A DNA stretch of 64,000 bases from Thioalkalivibrio thiocyanoxidans ARh2. Its GTDB lineage: Bacteria > Pseudomonadota > Gammaproteobacteria > Ectothiorhodospirales > Ectothiorhodospiraceae. This document shows, piece by piece, positions 16,514 through 24,663 of the stretch. Positions within the stretch are counted from its first letter, which is position 1. Every line of letters begins with the position of its first letter. Position numbers and translations under genes: made by a program. The notes beneath the pieces are model-generated. The model ran no database searches, had not been told where the DNA came from, and was given only the letters and a program-made list of their open reading frames with translations. The stretch lies in the NCBI RefSeq assembly GCF_000385215.1, contig NZ_ARQK01000047.1, positions 1 through 64,000 on the forward strand, read 5' to 3'.

Positions 16514-17394
16514 GGCGCAGCCGCATCCGGGGTTGTGGGTCGGTTGGCTTCGTGATGCGCTGGCGTGCCCTGGTGCCTGTATCTTTCGAACCAGGGATCC
16601 AGGCGCAGGGCGATGACATCTTCTACGTGTTGGAGACTCTTCCCGTCGAGGTATTCGTGGTAGCCCCCCACCTCGCCTTTCCGGGTCTTGTAGCTGTCGG
16701 AGTCGTCCTGGTCGCGGGCGGCGAGGGCGCTGGAGCCCATCGCATTGCTGGCCTCCAGTTGGCGCATGTTGTCGAACCGGCCGTACTCGACTGCCTGCGC
16801 GATTACCGCGTCACTCACTCCGTGGATGCCCATGAAGTCCAGCACCCGACGTAGTTCGCCCGCGGTATCGGCGTGAAGGTCCTCATAGGTCAATAGCAGG
16901 AAGTCTTCGGGTACGTGGCGGTTGCGCGCCCAGATGGAGTAGAAATCCACGATGGTCTCGATGCCGCCGCGGCGTTCGTGGACGTAGTCGTCCATGGTCC
17001 CCTCGTAGTTCGCGTTGCGCCGGGTCTTCTGGAAATAGGAGGAGACCAGAACGTCGCGGGGGTCGCGGACCATGAATACGACCTTCTTGCCGGCGTAGGC
17101 GGACTTGTCGGTATGAAGCTCCTCGGGGTACTGGAATTCGGGGCCGCCGTCATGGTGCTGGAGGATGTACGGGATATCACGCCATGGCTTGCAGTAGCTG
17201 CGCAGGCGCAAGGGTTTGCGCAGGCGGATGCCGTAGTGGAGCTCCAGGGCCTTGCTGAGCAGAACGACCAGCCAGGTGCGGCCGCATTTGGGGTAGGAGA
17301 CGATGTGGACATCGGCGCGCCAGCGCCGCCAGCGTCGGCGGACCAGTTGGACCAGTCGGCGCGCCGGACCCCGCTTGCGCGTGATTGCAGCCAC
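16510..17394 (-). CDS. Sulfotransferase domain protein (7 of 8)
   Basis: 294 residues, closest to the classical Sulfotransfer_1 (PF00685) pattern. VHIVSYPKCGRTWLVVLLSK holds the YPKxGxTW-type PAPS loop, here CGRTW. VFMVRDPRDVLVSSYFQKTR is the RDPxDxxxSxY 3'-phosphate signature. It lies two bases downstream of the sulfotransferase at 17397 and overlaps the one at 15623. These three consecutive minus-strand sulfotransferases therefore come from three different subfamilies. This argues against simple local duplication and for assembly of distinct specificities. The arginine-rich N-terminus is not a signal peptide. Confidence 0.85.
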   Translation of the reverse strand: MAAITRKRGPARRLVQLVRRRWRRWRADVHIVSYPKCGRTWLVVLLSKALELHYGIRLRKPLRLRSYCKPWRDIPYILQHHDGGPEFQYPEELHTDKSAYAGKKVVFMVRDPRDVLVSSYFQKTRRNANYEGTMDDYVHERRGGIETIVDFYSIWARNRHVPEDFLLLTYEDLHADTAGELRRVLDFMGIHGVSDAVIAQAVEYGRFDNMRQLEASNAMGSSALAARDQDDSDSYKTRKGEVGGYHEYLDGKSLQHVEDVIALRLDPWFERYRHQGTPAHHEANRPTTPDAAAP

Positions 17395-17396
17395 GT

Positions 17397-18131
17397 TCAG
17401 GCGTCCTCGAAGCGGTAGCCGAGGACAGATATCTCGTGGTGGCAGACGCGCTCAATGATGGCGCGGTCCTCTGGCCCAAGGACTTCGCTGTAATGCCGGC
17501 TGTCCTTGCGAAAGCCGCCCTTCGCGCGGTAGGTCGGTAGCGAGATGTCACCATCCATGTCCAGTTCGGACTGCAGGGCCTCCAGGTCGGCACTCAGCGT
17601 CTCGTAGCGCAACACCTTGTGAACGGCCAATTCGTCATTGATCGTGTAATGCCCCCAGTTGCTCAACCAGTGGGGCTTGTGCATCTCCATCCAGGCCAGG
17701 TATTCGCTCAAGCTGGGGAACTCGGTACGCCCCTTGCTCTCCCAGCGGTGCTTTTGCCACCAATAGCGGGACAGGGCGCGATCCCAGGGGTTTCGCTCGA
17801 CCGTGAAACGATAATAGCGGTTCCATTTGTCTTCCCCGAGCAGGTCGCGAATCTCGTGTGCTCGGGTGTGCTGACCGTAGCTGGCCCGTTGCCCGCGCGT
17901 GAGCAACCGCCGCCACTCCTTGAAGCCGCGATGCCTGGAAACGGGTTTGAGGTAATTGATGGGGCCGATGCCCCCTTCCTGGCGCCGGAATGATTCCTCG
18001 CCGCGGTGTTCGCTGAGCGGGGTCACGATGTCCTGAGGGCCGCATACGCGTGATAGCCCGATTTCGAGGCTGCTACCCGCGGTCTTGCGTGTCTTGATGA
18101 ATACGAACTGATGACGGTGGGAAATTATCAC
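17397..18131 (-). CDS. Sulfotransferase family protein (8 of 8)
   Basis: 244 residues. It opens MIISHRHQFVFIKTRKTAGS, with RKTAGSSLEIGL as the PAPS loop. FTVERNPWDRALSRYWWQKH is the 3'-phosphate site and VHKVLRYETLSADLEAL the late conserved block. It is a paralogue of the plus-strand gene at 14814; the pair brackets the genes at 15623 and 16510 in inverted orientation. It is first in a run of three minus-strand sulfotransferases, with a two-base gap to the next. An 83-base gap separates it from the GT4 gene upstream. The acceptor is unknown. Confidence 0.82.
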   Translation of the reverse strand: MIISHRHQFVFIKTRKTAGSSLEIGLSRVCGPQDIVTPLSEHRGEESFRRQEGGIGPINYLKPVSRHRGFKEWRRLLTRGQRASYGQHTRAHEIRDLLGEDKWNRYYRFTVERNPWDRALSRYWWQKHRWESKGRTEFPSLSEYLAWMEMHKPHWLSNWGHYTINDELAVHKVLRYETLSADLEALQSELDMDGDISLPTYRAKGGFRKDSRHYSEVLGPEDRAIIERVCHHEISVLGYRFEDA

Positions 18132-18214
18132 GCGTTTTGAAGCCCTTGCTGGTGGCGCATGCGGGAGGCGAGATTAGAGCACAGGGTTTCTGCGCCGGAC
18201 AATTCAACGATGCT

Positions 18215-19339
18215 CTACGGCACGAGCCTCAACGCCTTCAGGTAGGCCCGCGCCGAGGCTTCTGCGGTAAACCGGAGGGTAGCCGCTTGCAGTGTGGTCG
18301 GGTCTGGCGGTGTGGTCAGCAGGGTGTCCAGGGCCTGAGCCAGGGCCTCGACGTCGCCTATGGGTACAACGGGTCCCAGAGTACCCTGGTCCAGTATTTC
18401 GGCGGGGCCGGAGGGGCAGTCGGTGGCTACGCATGGCGTACCGCAGGCGAGGGCCTCCACGAGGACGGCTCCGGATCCCTCGCGTCGAGAAGTGAGCGCG
18501 AATACGTTGGCGCGCGCCATCCAGGCGTAAGGGTTGTGCTGGAAACCGGGTAGTCGCAGGTCCTGCTCCACCCCGAGATCTCTGGCGAGCTGTTCCAGAT
18601 TCGTGCGTTCGCGGCCCTCGCCGAGAATGACCAGTCGCAGGGGGCGCTGCTGCCGTAATCTGGCGAATGCGCGGATGAGGCTGGCAAAGTCCTTGCGACG
18701 CTCCAGCGAACCCGTCCCGAGGACTACGGGGATATCCTGGGTGCGGCTGTCCTGGAGCCACGGATCCTCCAGGGGGGCGGCGGCCTGATGGATCAAATCG
18801 GTGGATACGATCGGGTTGGAGATGACATGCAGCCGATCGGCGGGCACGCCTGCGAGGGCGTTCAGGTCGTGCCCGACTCCTTCCGAAGGAGCGATTACGG
18901 TGTTCGCCTGCGGGTACCAGCGTTGCATCGAGCGCTGGAGGCGTCGGGCTCGGGAGGGCTTCATCTCGGCGAGGGTGGCGCTGATGGACATGCCCATGCG
19001 GATGGCCACCGGCATGCCGGGTCGGGCCAGGCGGCGTGCCAGGAGTGCGGTGCGGTTCAGCCGATGGCTGGCGGTGTACAGCGCCTGGGGTTGATGGCGC
19101 AGCAGGTAGGCGATCACGGAAGGCAATGCCGTGTTGCGATGGGCGGCGCGCAGAGGTACCCGCCGCACGTTGGGGGGCAGGTCGTCGATATAGGGGCCAT
19201 GCCCACGCAGGGTCAGCAGATCGAACTCGAGGGGGTAGTGGCCAAATTCTCGAACGAGGTTGGCGATCACTCGGTCGACACCGCTATGCCCCGACGTGGC
19301 AAACAGCAGGGCAACCCGGGGCGAGGGGGTGTCAGGCAT
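18215..19339 (-). CDS. GT4-type glycosyltransferase (paralogue D)
   Basis: 374 residues from the ATG at 19339. The acceptor domain opens RVALLFATSGHSGVDRVIAN. The donor domain has VLGTGSLERRKDFASLIRAF, RLVILGEGRERTNLEQLARD, PGFQHNPYAWMARANVFAL, SRREGSGAVLVEALACG and TDCPSGPAEILDQG. It shares the DPWLQD and HNPYAWMARxxVFAL words with the other three GT4 genes. The start overlaps the end of the GT9 gene by eight bases, placing it in the lpxL-type, GT9, GT4 minus-strand operon. It is probably an outer-core glycosyltransferase. Confidence 0.9.
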   Translation of the reverse strand: MPDTPSPRVALLFATSGHSGVDRVIANLVREFGHYPLEFDLLTLRGHGPYIDDLPPNVRRVPLRAAHRNTALPSVIAYLLRHQPQALYTASHRLNRTALLARRLARPGMPVAIRMGMSISATLAEMKPSRARRLQRSMQRWYPQANTVIAPSEGVGHDLNALAGVPADRLHVISNPIVSTDLIHQAAAPLEDPWLQDSRTQDIPVVLGTGSLERRKDFASLIRAFARLRQQRPLRLVILGEGRERTNLEQLARDLGVEQDLRLPGFQHNPYAWMARANVFALTSRREGSGAVLVEALACGTPCVATDCPSGPAEILDQGTLGPVVPIGDVEALAQALDTLLTTPPDPTTLQAATLRFTAEASARAYLKALRLVP

Positions 19340-20429
19340 GGTTCGCCTTCGCCTCCACCAGCGCATCGAGTTTCGCGGTGACGTCCGCGACCTTGATGCG
19401 GTCCATCACGGCGGGATCGCGGACTCGCTGTCCCCAGCGCAGCGCCCCCGGTGGCTTGCCGAAGGCCGCCTGGCAGGCCTCGGGGTATGCGTTGACGACC
19501 CACTGGCGGCTGCAGTACGGCCCCGTACGTTCGGGATTGGAGCCGGCATAGAGTCCGATCACGGGTGTGCCGACTGCGTTGGCCATGTGGGCCGGGCCCG
19601 AGTCGGGTGAGACCACCGCGTCAGCTCGTTCGAGCACCGCCAGTAGCTGTTTGAGGCTGGTCGTCCCGATCAGGTTGATCAGCGAGTGGCGGCAGCCGGA
19701 GGCGATCGCTTCGCCATAGTCCCGCTCCAGTTCGGTGGGGCCGCCGGTGAGCACGACGGTCATGCCGTGGTGCTCCACCGCATGTTCGGCGACGGCCGCG
19801 TAGTGTTCTGCGGCCCAGTTACGAAAGTTGCGAAAGCGGGCGCTGGAACACGCGTTGATGACAAGGACGGGGCGGTCGGTGGGCAGGTGCCGATCGGCCC
19901 ACTCCCTCGCGCTATCCGGGATCGGGATGTCCCAGCGCAGTTCGCGCTCCTGTACGCCCAGCGACTCGGCAAAGCCGAAGAAGGAGTCCAGGACGTGCTG
20001 GCGCGGCCGGGCGGCGATGCGTTCCTGGGTGAACAGCCACTGGAAGTCGCGTGCACGCTCACGGTCGAACCCGATCTTGCGCCGTGCCGGAACCTGCATT
20101 CCCATCAGGCTGGCGCGCAGGGAGACCTGCATCTGCAGGAGGACATCGAACTGGCGGCCCTTCAGGGCGCGCCGGAGGTCTGTGTAGGCGCGTAGCCCCC
20201 GCGCCTTGTCGACCACGACGAACTCCACATCGGGCAGGTCTCCCAGCAACTGGTATTCGAGGCGCCCGATGATCCAGGTGATGCGGGTGCGCGGCCAGGC
20301 CTTTTGCAGCGAGCGCACCACGGGGACTACATGGGTGGTATCGCCCAGCGCCGAGAGTCGCAGCAGGGCGATCTCCCGGGGCGGCCCCGGGGTTGCTGAG
20401 GCTGTGGTTGGCTGGTCAGGTGCCGTCAC
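19332..20429 (-). CDS. GT9 heptosyltransferase family (WaaC/WaaF/RfaQ-like)
   Basis: 365 residues from a GTG at 20429. The GT9 signature is REIALLRLSALGDTTHVVPV at the N-terminus, with the catalytic Asp in ALGD. FRNWAAEHYAAVAEH then VVLTGGPTELE, and the donor-site block VVSPDSGPAHMANAVGTPVI, follow. It transfers L,D-heptose from ADP-heptose to Kdo or to the preceding heptose in the inner core. The assignment to WaaC versus WaaF versus a third heptosyltransferase is not clear. The start overlaps the acyltransferase stop by 14 bases. The 55-residue in-frame extension upstream lies inside the acyltransferase and is rejected. Confidence 0.88.
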   Translation of the reverse strand: MTAPDQPTTASATPGPPREIALLRLSALGDTTHVVPVVRSLQKAWPRTRITWIIGRLEYQLLGDLPDVEFVVVDKARGLRAYTDLRRALKGRQFDVLLQMQVSLRASLMGMQVPARRKIGFDRERARDFQWLFTQERIAARPRQHVLDSFFGFAESLGVQERELRWDIPIPDSAREWADRHLPTDRPVLVINACSSARFRNFRNWAAEHYAAVAEHAVEHHGMTVVLTGGPTELERDYGEAIASGCRHSLINLIGTTSLKQLLAVLERADAVVSPDSGPAHMANAVGTPVIGLYAGSNPERTGPYCSRQWVVNAYPEACQAAFGKPPGALRWGQRVRDPAVMDRIKVADVTAKLDALVEAKANHA

Positions 20430-21423
20430 CGGGCGTCTTCCGCTTGTTCTTCTTTTTGAGCTTGTTTTTCTGCCACGGCAGGCGGCCGATGTGTTTGCTG
20501 CGAATGGCCGGATAGGGGTCCGGGGATCCCTCGGGCTGGGTCTTGAAGCGTCGATGCGCCCAGAAATACTGCTGTGGATAGGCCCGTACGGCATCTTCCA
20601 GTACCTGGTTCATGCGCGCCGCATCCGCAGCGCGGTCGCCGGAGGGATAGTTCTCCAGGGGCGGTCCGATCACGATCTCGTAGCCATCGTCCTGCGAGTC
20701 CACGTGATAGAACAATGGCAGTACGCGTGCCTTGCCCATGCTGGCGAGACGGGAAAGGCCGGTGGTGGTGGCCGCCGGCTGCCCAAAAAACGGGGCGAAC
20801 ACCAGCTCCGCCTGGCGAATGTTCTGATCGCCGGCATACCAGACCGGGACCCCGGCCTTGAGTGTGCGAAGAATGCCGCGAATGTCGTCCTTGGAAATCG
20901 CTCGGCTCAGGCTATTCTCGCGCCCCTGCTTCATGGCGCGTTCGAGCACAGGCTTTTTCTCCATGGGTTTGTAGATCACGGCCATTTCGGCCCGCTGCCC
21001 GAACAATCTTCCGGCGAGTTCGATGCAGGTGAAATGCCCGGACAGCAGGATCACAGGGCTGCCTTCCTCGGCGGCGTTATGCAGGTGATGAAGGCCATCG
21101 ACTCGGCAGGGAATCCGGTCGACGGCCTTGCCGCCGAACCAGCCGAGGGCGACTTCGGCCATGCCACGCCCGGTATAGCGGAAGTTGGCGCGCACCCATT
21201 CCTCGCGCTGGGTCTCCGTCAGGTTCGGGAAGCACAGTTCGAGATTGCGGCGCACGATGTAGCGGCGTGATTTCGCCACGTGGTAAAGGGCGCCACCCAG
21301 TCTTTCGCCGAGGCCGACCGCCCAGCGCCACGGTAGTCGCGCAATGAGCCACAGCGCTACGATTGCGGTGGTCTGTCCCCAGTTGGATGGGTGCAGGGCG
21401 TTGTTGCTACGCGGGCCTTTCAT
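20416..21423 (-). CDS. lpxL: Lipid A biosynthesis lauroyl/myristoyl acyltransferase (LpxL/LpxM family)
   Basis: 335 residues. There is an N-terminal membrane helix (IVALWLIARLPWRWAVGLG), then the catalytic HxxxxE motif in LSGHFTCIELAG (about 125). Further family blocks are VWYAGDQNIRQAELVFAPFFG and YFWAHRRFKTQPEG. It adds a secondary acyl chain from acyl-ACP to Kdo2-lipid IVA on the inner membrane. LpxL versus LpxM cannot be separated here. The C-terminus is unusually lysine-rich (KNKLKKKNKRK). It lies 71 bases downstream of msbA on the same strand and overlaps the heptosyltransferase gene, forming an acylation and core-sugar operon. Confidence 0.9.
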   Translation of the reverse strand: MKGPRSNNALHPSNWGQTTAIVALWLIARLPWRWAVGLGERLGGALYHVAKSRRYIVRRNLELCFPNLTETQREEWVRANFRYTGRGMAEVALGWFGGKAVDRIPCRVDGLHHLHNAAEEGSPVILLSGHFTCIELAGRLFGQRAEMAVIYKPMEKKPVLERAMKQGRENSLSRAISKDDIRGILRTLKAGVPVWYAGDQNIRQAELVFAPFFGQPAATTTGLSRLASMGKARVLPLFYHVDSQDDGYEIVIGPPLENYPSGDRAADAARMNQVLEDAVRAYPQQYFWAHRRFKTQPEGSPDPYPAIRSKHIGRLPWQKNKLKKKNKRKTPGDGT

Positions 21424-21494
21424 CGCGCGGAGGAGATCCTGTCAGGCAAGGGCCGGAGGCCGCTTATTGTACATCGCATACCCGGCTGCCCGGC

Positions 21495-23315
21495 TCAGGG
21501 TGCGGGGGTGTCGTCATCCGCGTGTTCAGGCGGCTCGGGCGTTTCCTCGAACTGGGCCATTTGCAGTGCGGCGTAGTGGCCGTTGCGCTCGAGCAGTTCC
21601 GCGTGGGTGCCGGCTTCGATGATGCGGCCCTGATCCAGCACCACGATGCGGTCGGCATTCTCGATGGTGGAGAGCCGGTGGGCGATGACCAGCGTGGTGC
21701 GGTTCTCCATCAGCCGTTCCAGCGCATTCTGGATCTTCTGCTCGGATTCCGTGTCCAGTGCCGAGGTGGCCTCGTCCAGAATCAGGATCGGGGCGTCCTT
21801 CAGGATTGCGCGGGCGATGGCAACCCGCTGGCGCTGCCCGCCAGAGAGCATGATTCCGTTCTCGCCGACGATGGTGTCAAAGCCGTCCGGTAGTTCGTCG
21901 ATGAAATCCAGGGCGTTGGCGGCGCGTGCTGCCTCGCGCAACTCGTCGAGCGAGGGTTCGCGATTCAGACCGTAGGCGATGTTGTGTCCCAAGGTGTCGT
22001 TGAACAGCACGACATGCTGGCTCACCAGGGCCATTTGTGCCCGCAGGTCGCGCAGGCGGTATTCCTGGATCGGGTGACCGTCCAGGCGGATTTCGCCTTC
22101 CTCGATCTCGTAGAAGCGGGGCAGCAATCGAGCGAGGCTGGTCTTGCCGCTACCGGAACGGCCCACCAGGGCCACTGTCTGGCCGGGTTCAACGGTCAAG
22201 TTGATATCTTTCAGCACCTGTTCGTGGCTGGTGGGGTAGCGAAAGCCTACGTGTCTGAACTCAATGTGCCCTCTGGTATCTTCCAGCGGGCGCTGACCGT
22301 GATCGGGTTCGGCAGGCGTGTCGAGTACCTCGAATACGCTTTCGCCCGCGGCCAGTGCCTTCTGGATCGCGGCGTTGACCCCGACGATGCGTTTCAGGGG
22401 GGGCAGCATCAGCAGCATGGCAGCGATGAACGAGATCATGCCGCCTGGCGTAATCGCCTCCAGGATCACATCCATGGTGGCGAGATACACGATCACGGCC
22501 AAGGCGATAATCGCGCCCAGCTGGGACAACGGCTGGGCGGCGGCCTGCACCGCCTTGTGGCGCATGGCCTGGCGGTGGAAGCGGGTGTTGGTGTCATCGA
22601 AACGAGCCGCTTCGTAATCCGTGGCGCCAAAGATCTTGACCTCGGCCTGCCCGCGAATCCCGTCCTCCGCAATCTGCGCATAGTCGCCCACGGAGCGCTG
22701 CATGCGCCGGCTGATCTTGCGGAACTGGCGGTTCGCGCCGGTGATCACCAGGGCGACTACCGGCGCGAGCGTAAAGACAATCAGTACGAGCCATCCACTG
22801 AGGTAGGCCATATAGGCCATCAGAAACAGCACGGTGAAGGAGTCACGGATCAGTACGACGATGGCGCGGGACGCTGCGGAGCTGATCTGGTTGACGTTGT
22901 AGGTCAGCTTCGCGAGCAGGGTGCCGGGCGAATGCCGGTCAAAGAAGGCCGCCGGCAGGCGAAGATATTGCTCGAACACGGCTTGGCGGATGTCCTTGAC
23001 CACCTTGCGCCCGATCCAGGCGACCGTGTAGTCGGAGGCAAAGGTGGTGGCGCCGTAGTAGAGAAAGATGGCTACCAGCCCCAGTGGCACCCACACGCGG
23101 GCCGCCGGGTCCTGTTCGATGAAGGTGCCATCCACCAGGGGCTGGATGATCCAGGCAAAGGCGGTCTGTCCCGCAGCCGCCAGGATCATCGCGACAATGG
23201 CCACGATCCCCAGGCGCCAGTAGGGCTTGATGAATTCGAAGATGCGCCGGTAAAGCTCCCACGAGGTCCCCGCTGTGGGGCGGGTGGGCTTGACGGGTTT
23301 TCCTTTGCCTTTCAT
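21495..23315 (-). CDS. msbA: Lipid A-core flippase, ABC exporter MsbA
   Basis: 606 residues from the ATG at 23315, a normal MsbA length. The N-terminal membrane domain has six helices; the first begins near YWRLGIVAIVAMILAAAGQT. The C-terminal ATPase has Walker A VALVGRSGSGKTSLARLLPR, the Q-loop in ALVSQHVVLFNDTLGHNIAY, signature LSGGQRQRVAIARAI and Walker B ILILDEATSALD, then the H-loop in VIAHRLSTI. It flips lipid A-core across the inner membrane. The longer in-frame extension upstream (to 23690) covers the divergent gmhA region and is rejected. It is followed by the acyltransferase gene. Confidence 0.96.
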   Translation of the reverse strand: MKGKGKPVKPTRPTAGTSWELYRRIFEFIKPYWRLGIVAIVAMILAAAGQTAFAWIIQPLVDGTFIEQDPAARVWVPLGLVAIFLYYGATTFASDYTVAWIGRKVVKDIRQAVFEQYLRLPAAFFDRHSPGTLLAKLTYNVNQISSAASRAIVVLIRDSFTVLFLMAYMAYLSGWLVLIVFTLAPVVALVITGANRQFRKISRRMQRSVGDYAQIAEDGIRGQAEVKIFGATDYEAARFDDTNTRFHRQAMRHKAVQAAAQPLSQLGAIIALAVIVYLATMDVILEAITPGGMISFIAAMLLMLPPLKRIVGVNAAIQKALAAGESVFEVLDTPAEPDHGQRPLEDTRGHIEFRHVGFRYPTSHEQVLKDINLTVEPGQTVALVGRSGSGKTSLARLLPRFYEIEEGEIRLDGHPIQEYRLRDLRAQMALVSQHVVLFNDTLGHNIAYGLNREPSLDELREAARAANALDFIDELPDGFDTIVGENGIMLSGGQRQRVAIARAILKDAPILILDEATSALDTESEQKIQNALERLMENRTTLVIAHRLSTIENADRIVVLDQGRIIEAGTHAELLERNGHYAALQMAQFEETPEPPEHADDDTPAP

Positions 23316-23502
23316 CCGGGTCCTTCTTGGGGTGCTTGCCGTGGACCGGCCATCCCGGGTCCGGTGGCCGGCCCCGGCAAAAGCCGCCATGCTACCAGAA
23401 GCGGGCGCTGCCCCTTGGCGTTGGCCGCAGGCAAAGTGCGTGTTACGCGGCTTGTCGGCGTCGAGGCTGAGAGGTACTTTGCCCGGTTCGGAGCAGCGGA
23501 GA

Positions 23503-24108
23503 ATGGGATTGCGCAACGGGATCGTGGGAGAGCTGGCGGCGGCCAGTCGGTTGTTCGGGCGTCTGGCCGACGATGCGGGATTCGTCGCCGAGGTCGAGGC
23601 CGTTGCGCAAGCCTGGTTGGGCAGTTTGCGGGCGGGCGGCAAGGTGCTGCTGGCCGGCAACGGTGGCAGTGCGGCGGATGCGCAGCACATTGCGGCGGAG
23701 ATTGTCTGTCGTTATCGGGCGGTGCGTCCGGGCGCGGCGGCGATCGCGTTGACCACCGATACTTCGGTGCTGACGGCGATCGGCAACGATTTTGGATACG
23801 AGCATGTGTTCTCGCGTCAGGTGGAGGCGCTGGGACAGCCGGGTGATGTGTTCGTCGGGATCAGTACATCCGGGCATTCGCCCAACGTGCTCGAGGCCTT
23901 CGAGATGGCGCGTCAGCGCGGGCTGGTGACCGTCGCCCTGACCGGCGAAAAGGGACTGCCGGAGACGCATCCCGCGGATCATGTGCTGCGGGTGCCGGAC
24001 GCCGCGACCGCACGGGTGCAGGAGGTCCACGGGCTGATCGGGCATCTGCTGTGCGGGATCGTCGAGGATGCGCTGGTGGCCGATCAGGAACGTTCGGGGT
24101 CGGCGTGA
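23503..24108 (+). CDS. gmhA: Phosphoheptose isomerase
   Basis: 201 residues, SIS-domain protein. LLAGNGGSAADAQHIAAEIV holds the sugar-phosphate loop and a metal-ligand His/Glu pair. GISTSGHSPNVLEAFEMAR is the second SIS signature, and VQEVHGLIGHLLC gives the C-terminal ligand His. It converts sedoheptulose 7-phosphate to D-glycero-D-manno-heptose 7-phosphate, the HldE kinase substrate. The ATG at 23503 has GCGGAGA just upstream. GTGA overlap with gmhB couples the two. The 187-base gap to the divergent msbA presumably holds both promoters. Confidence 0.93.
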   Translation: MGLRNGIVGELAAASRLFGRLADDAGFVAEVEAVAQAWLGSLRAGGKVLLAGNGGSAADAQHIAAEIVCRYRAVRPGAAAIALTTDTSVLTAIGNDFGYEHVFSRQVEALGQPGDVFVGISTSGHSPNVLEAFEMARQRGLVTVALTGEKGLPETHPADHVLRVPDAATARVQEVHGLIGHLLCGIVEDALVADQERSGSA

Positions 24109-24650
24109 GTGCGCGTGCCCTGTTTCTCGACCGCGACGGGGTGATCAATGTCGACCATGGCTACGTGCATCGTCCCGATCAGGTCGAGTTTGTCCCCGGC
24201 ATCTTCGATCTGGTGGCGGCCGCGACCGCCCGGCACTGGCCGGTGGTGGTCGTCACCAACCAGTCCGGGATTGGCCGCGGCTATTACGGTGACCGCGAAT
24301 TCCGGCAGCTGACGGACTGGATGCGCGAGCGCTTTGCCGAACGAGGCGGCCGTATCGAGGCCGTCTACCATTGCCCGCATCATCCCCATGATGCGCAGCC
24401 CGACTATCGGCGGGCCTGCCCGGATCGCAAGCCGGAGCCGGGGATGCTGCTACGGGCGCGGGATGATCTGGATCTGGATCTCCCCGGTTCAGTGCTCGTC
24501 GGGGATCGCGCGTCCGATCTTGAGGCCGCGCGGCGCGCTGGGGTCGGCGTCCGATTGTTGTTTGATCCCTCGGGCACGGAATCCCTGCCCGCTGAAGACG
24601 GGGTCGTCCGCATTCGCACCCTGCCCGAGGCCATTGCGTGGCTCGACTGA
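24105..24650 (+). CDS. gmhB: D-glycero-beta-D-manno-heptose-1,7-bisphosphate 7-phosphatase
   Basis: 181 residues, HAD superfamily. FLDRDGVINVDHGYVHRP holds the nucleophile Asp and acid Asp. VVTNQSGIGRGYY is motif II, RKPEPGML the lysine motif and VLVGDRASDLEAA motif IV. The zinc loop reads YHCPHHPH then RRACPDRKP, so the usual CxH and CxC quartet has Asp in place of the last Cys. It removes the C7 phosphate between the two HldE steps. The GTG start overlaps the gmhA stop. waaA follows 13 bases after its stop. Confidence 0.92.
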   Translation: MSARALFLDRDGVINVDHGYVHRPDQVEFVPGIFDLVAAATARHWPVVVVTNQSGIGRGYYGDREFRQLTDWMRERFAERGGRIEAVYHCPHHPHDAQPDYRRACPDRKPEPGMLLRARDDLDLDLPGSVLVGDRASDLEAARRAGVGVRLLFDPSGTESLPAEDGVVRIRTLPEAIAWLD

Positions 24651-24663
24651 GCTGCTAGCCGCG

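Noticed and set aside
2003-18131. Prophage or transposon origin of the sulfotransferase island
   Set aside because: No integrase, transposase, terminal repeats or attachment site was found in the island, and GC content looks similar to its flanks.
21984-23846. 620-codon plus-strand frame opposite msbA
   Set aside because: MsbA motifs on the other strand are complete; this frame is a shadow.
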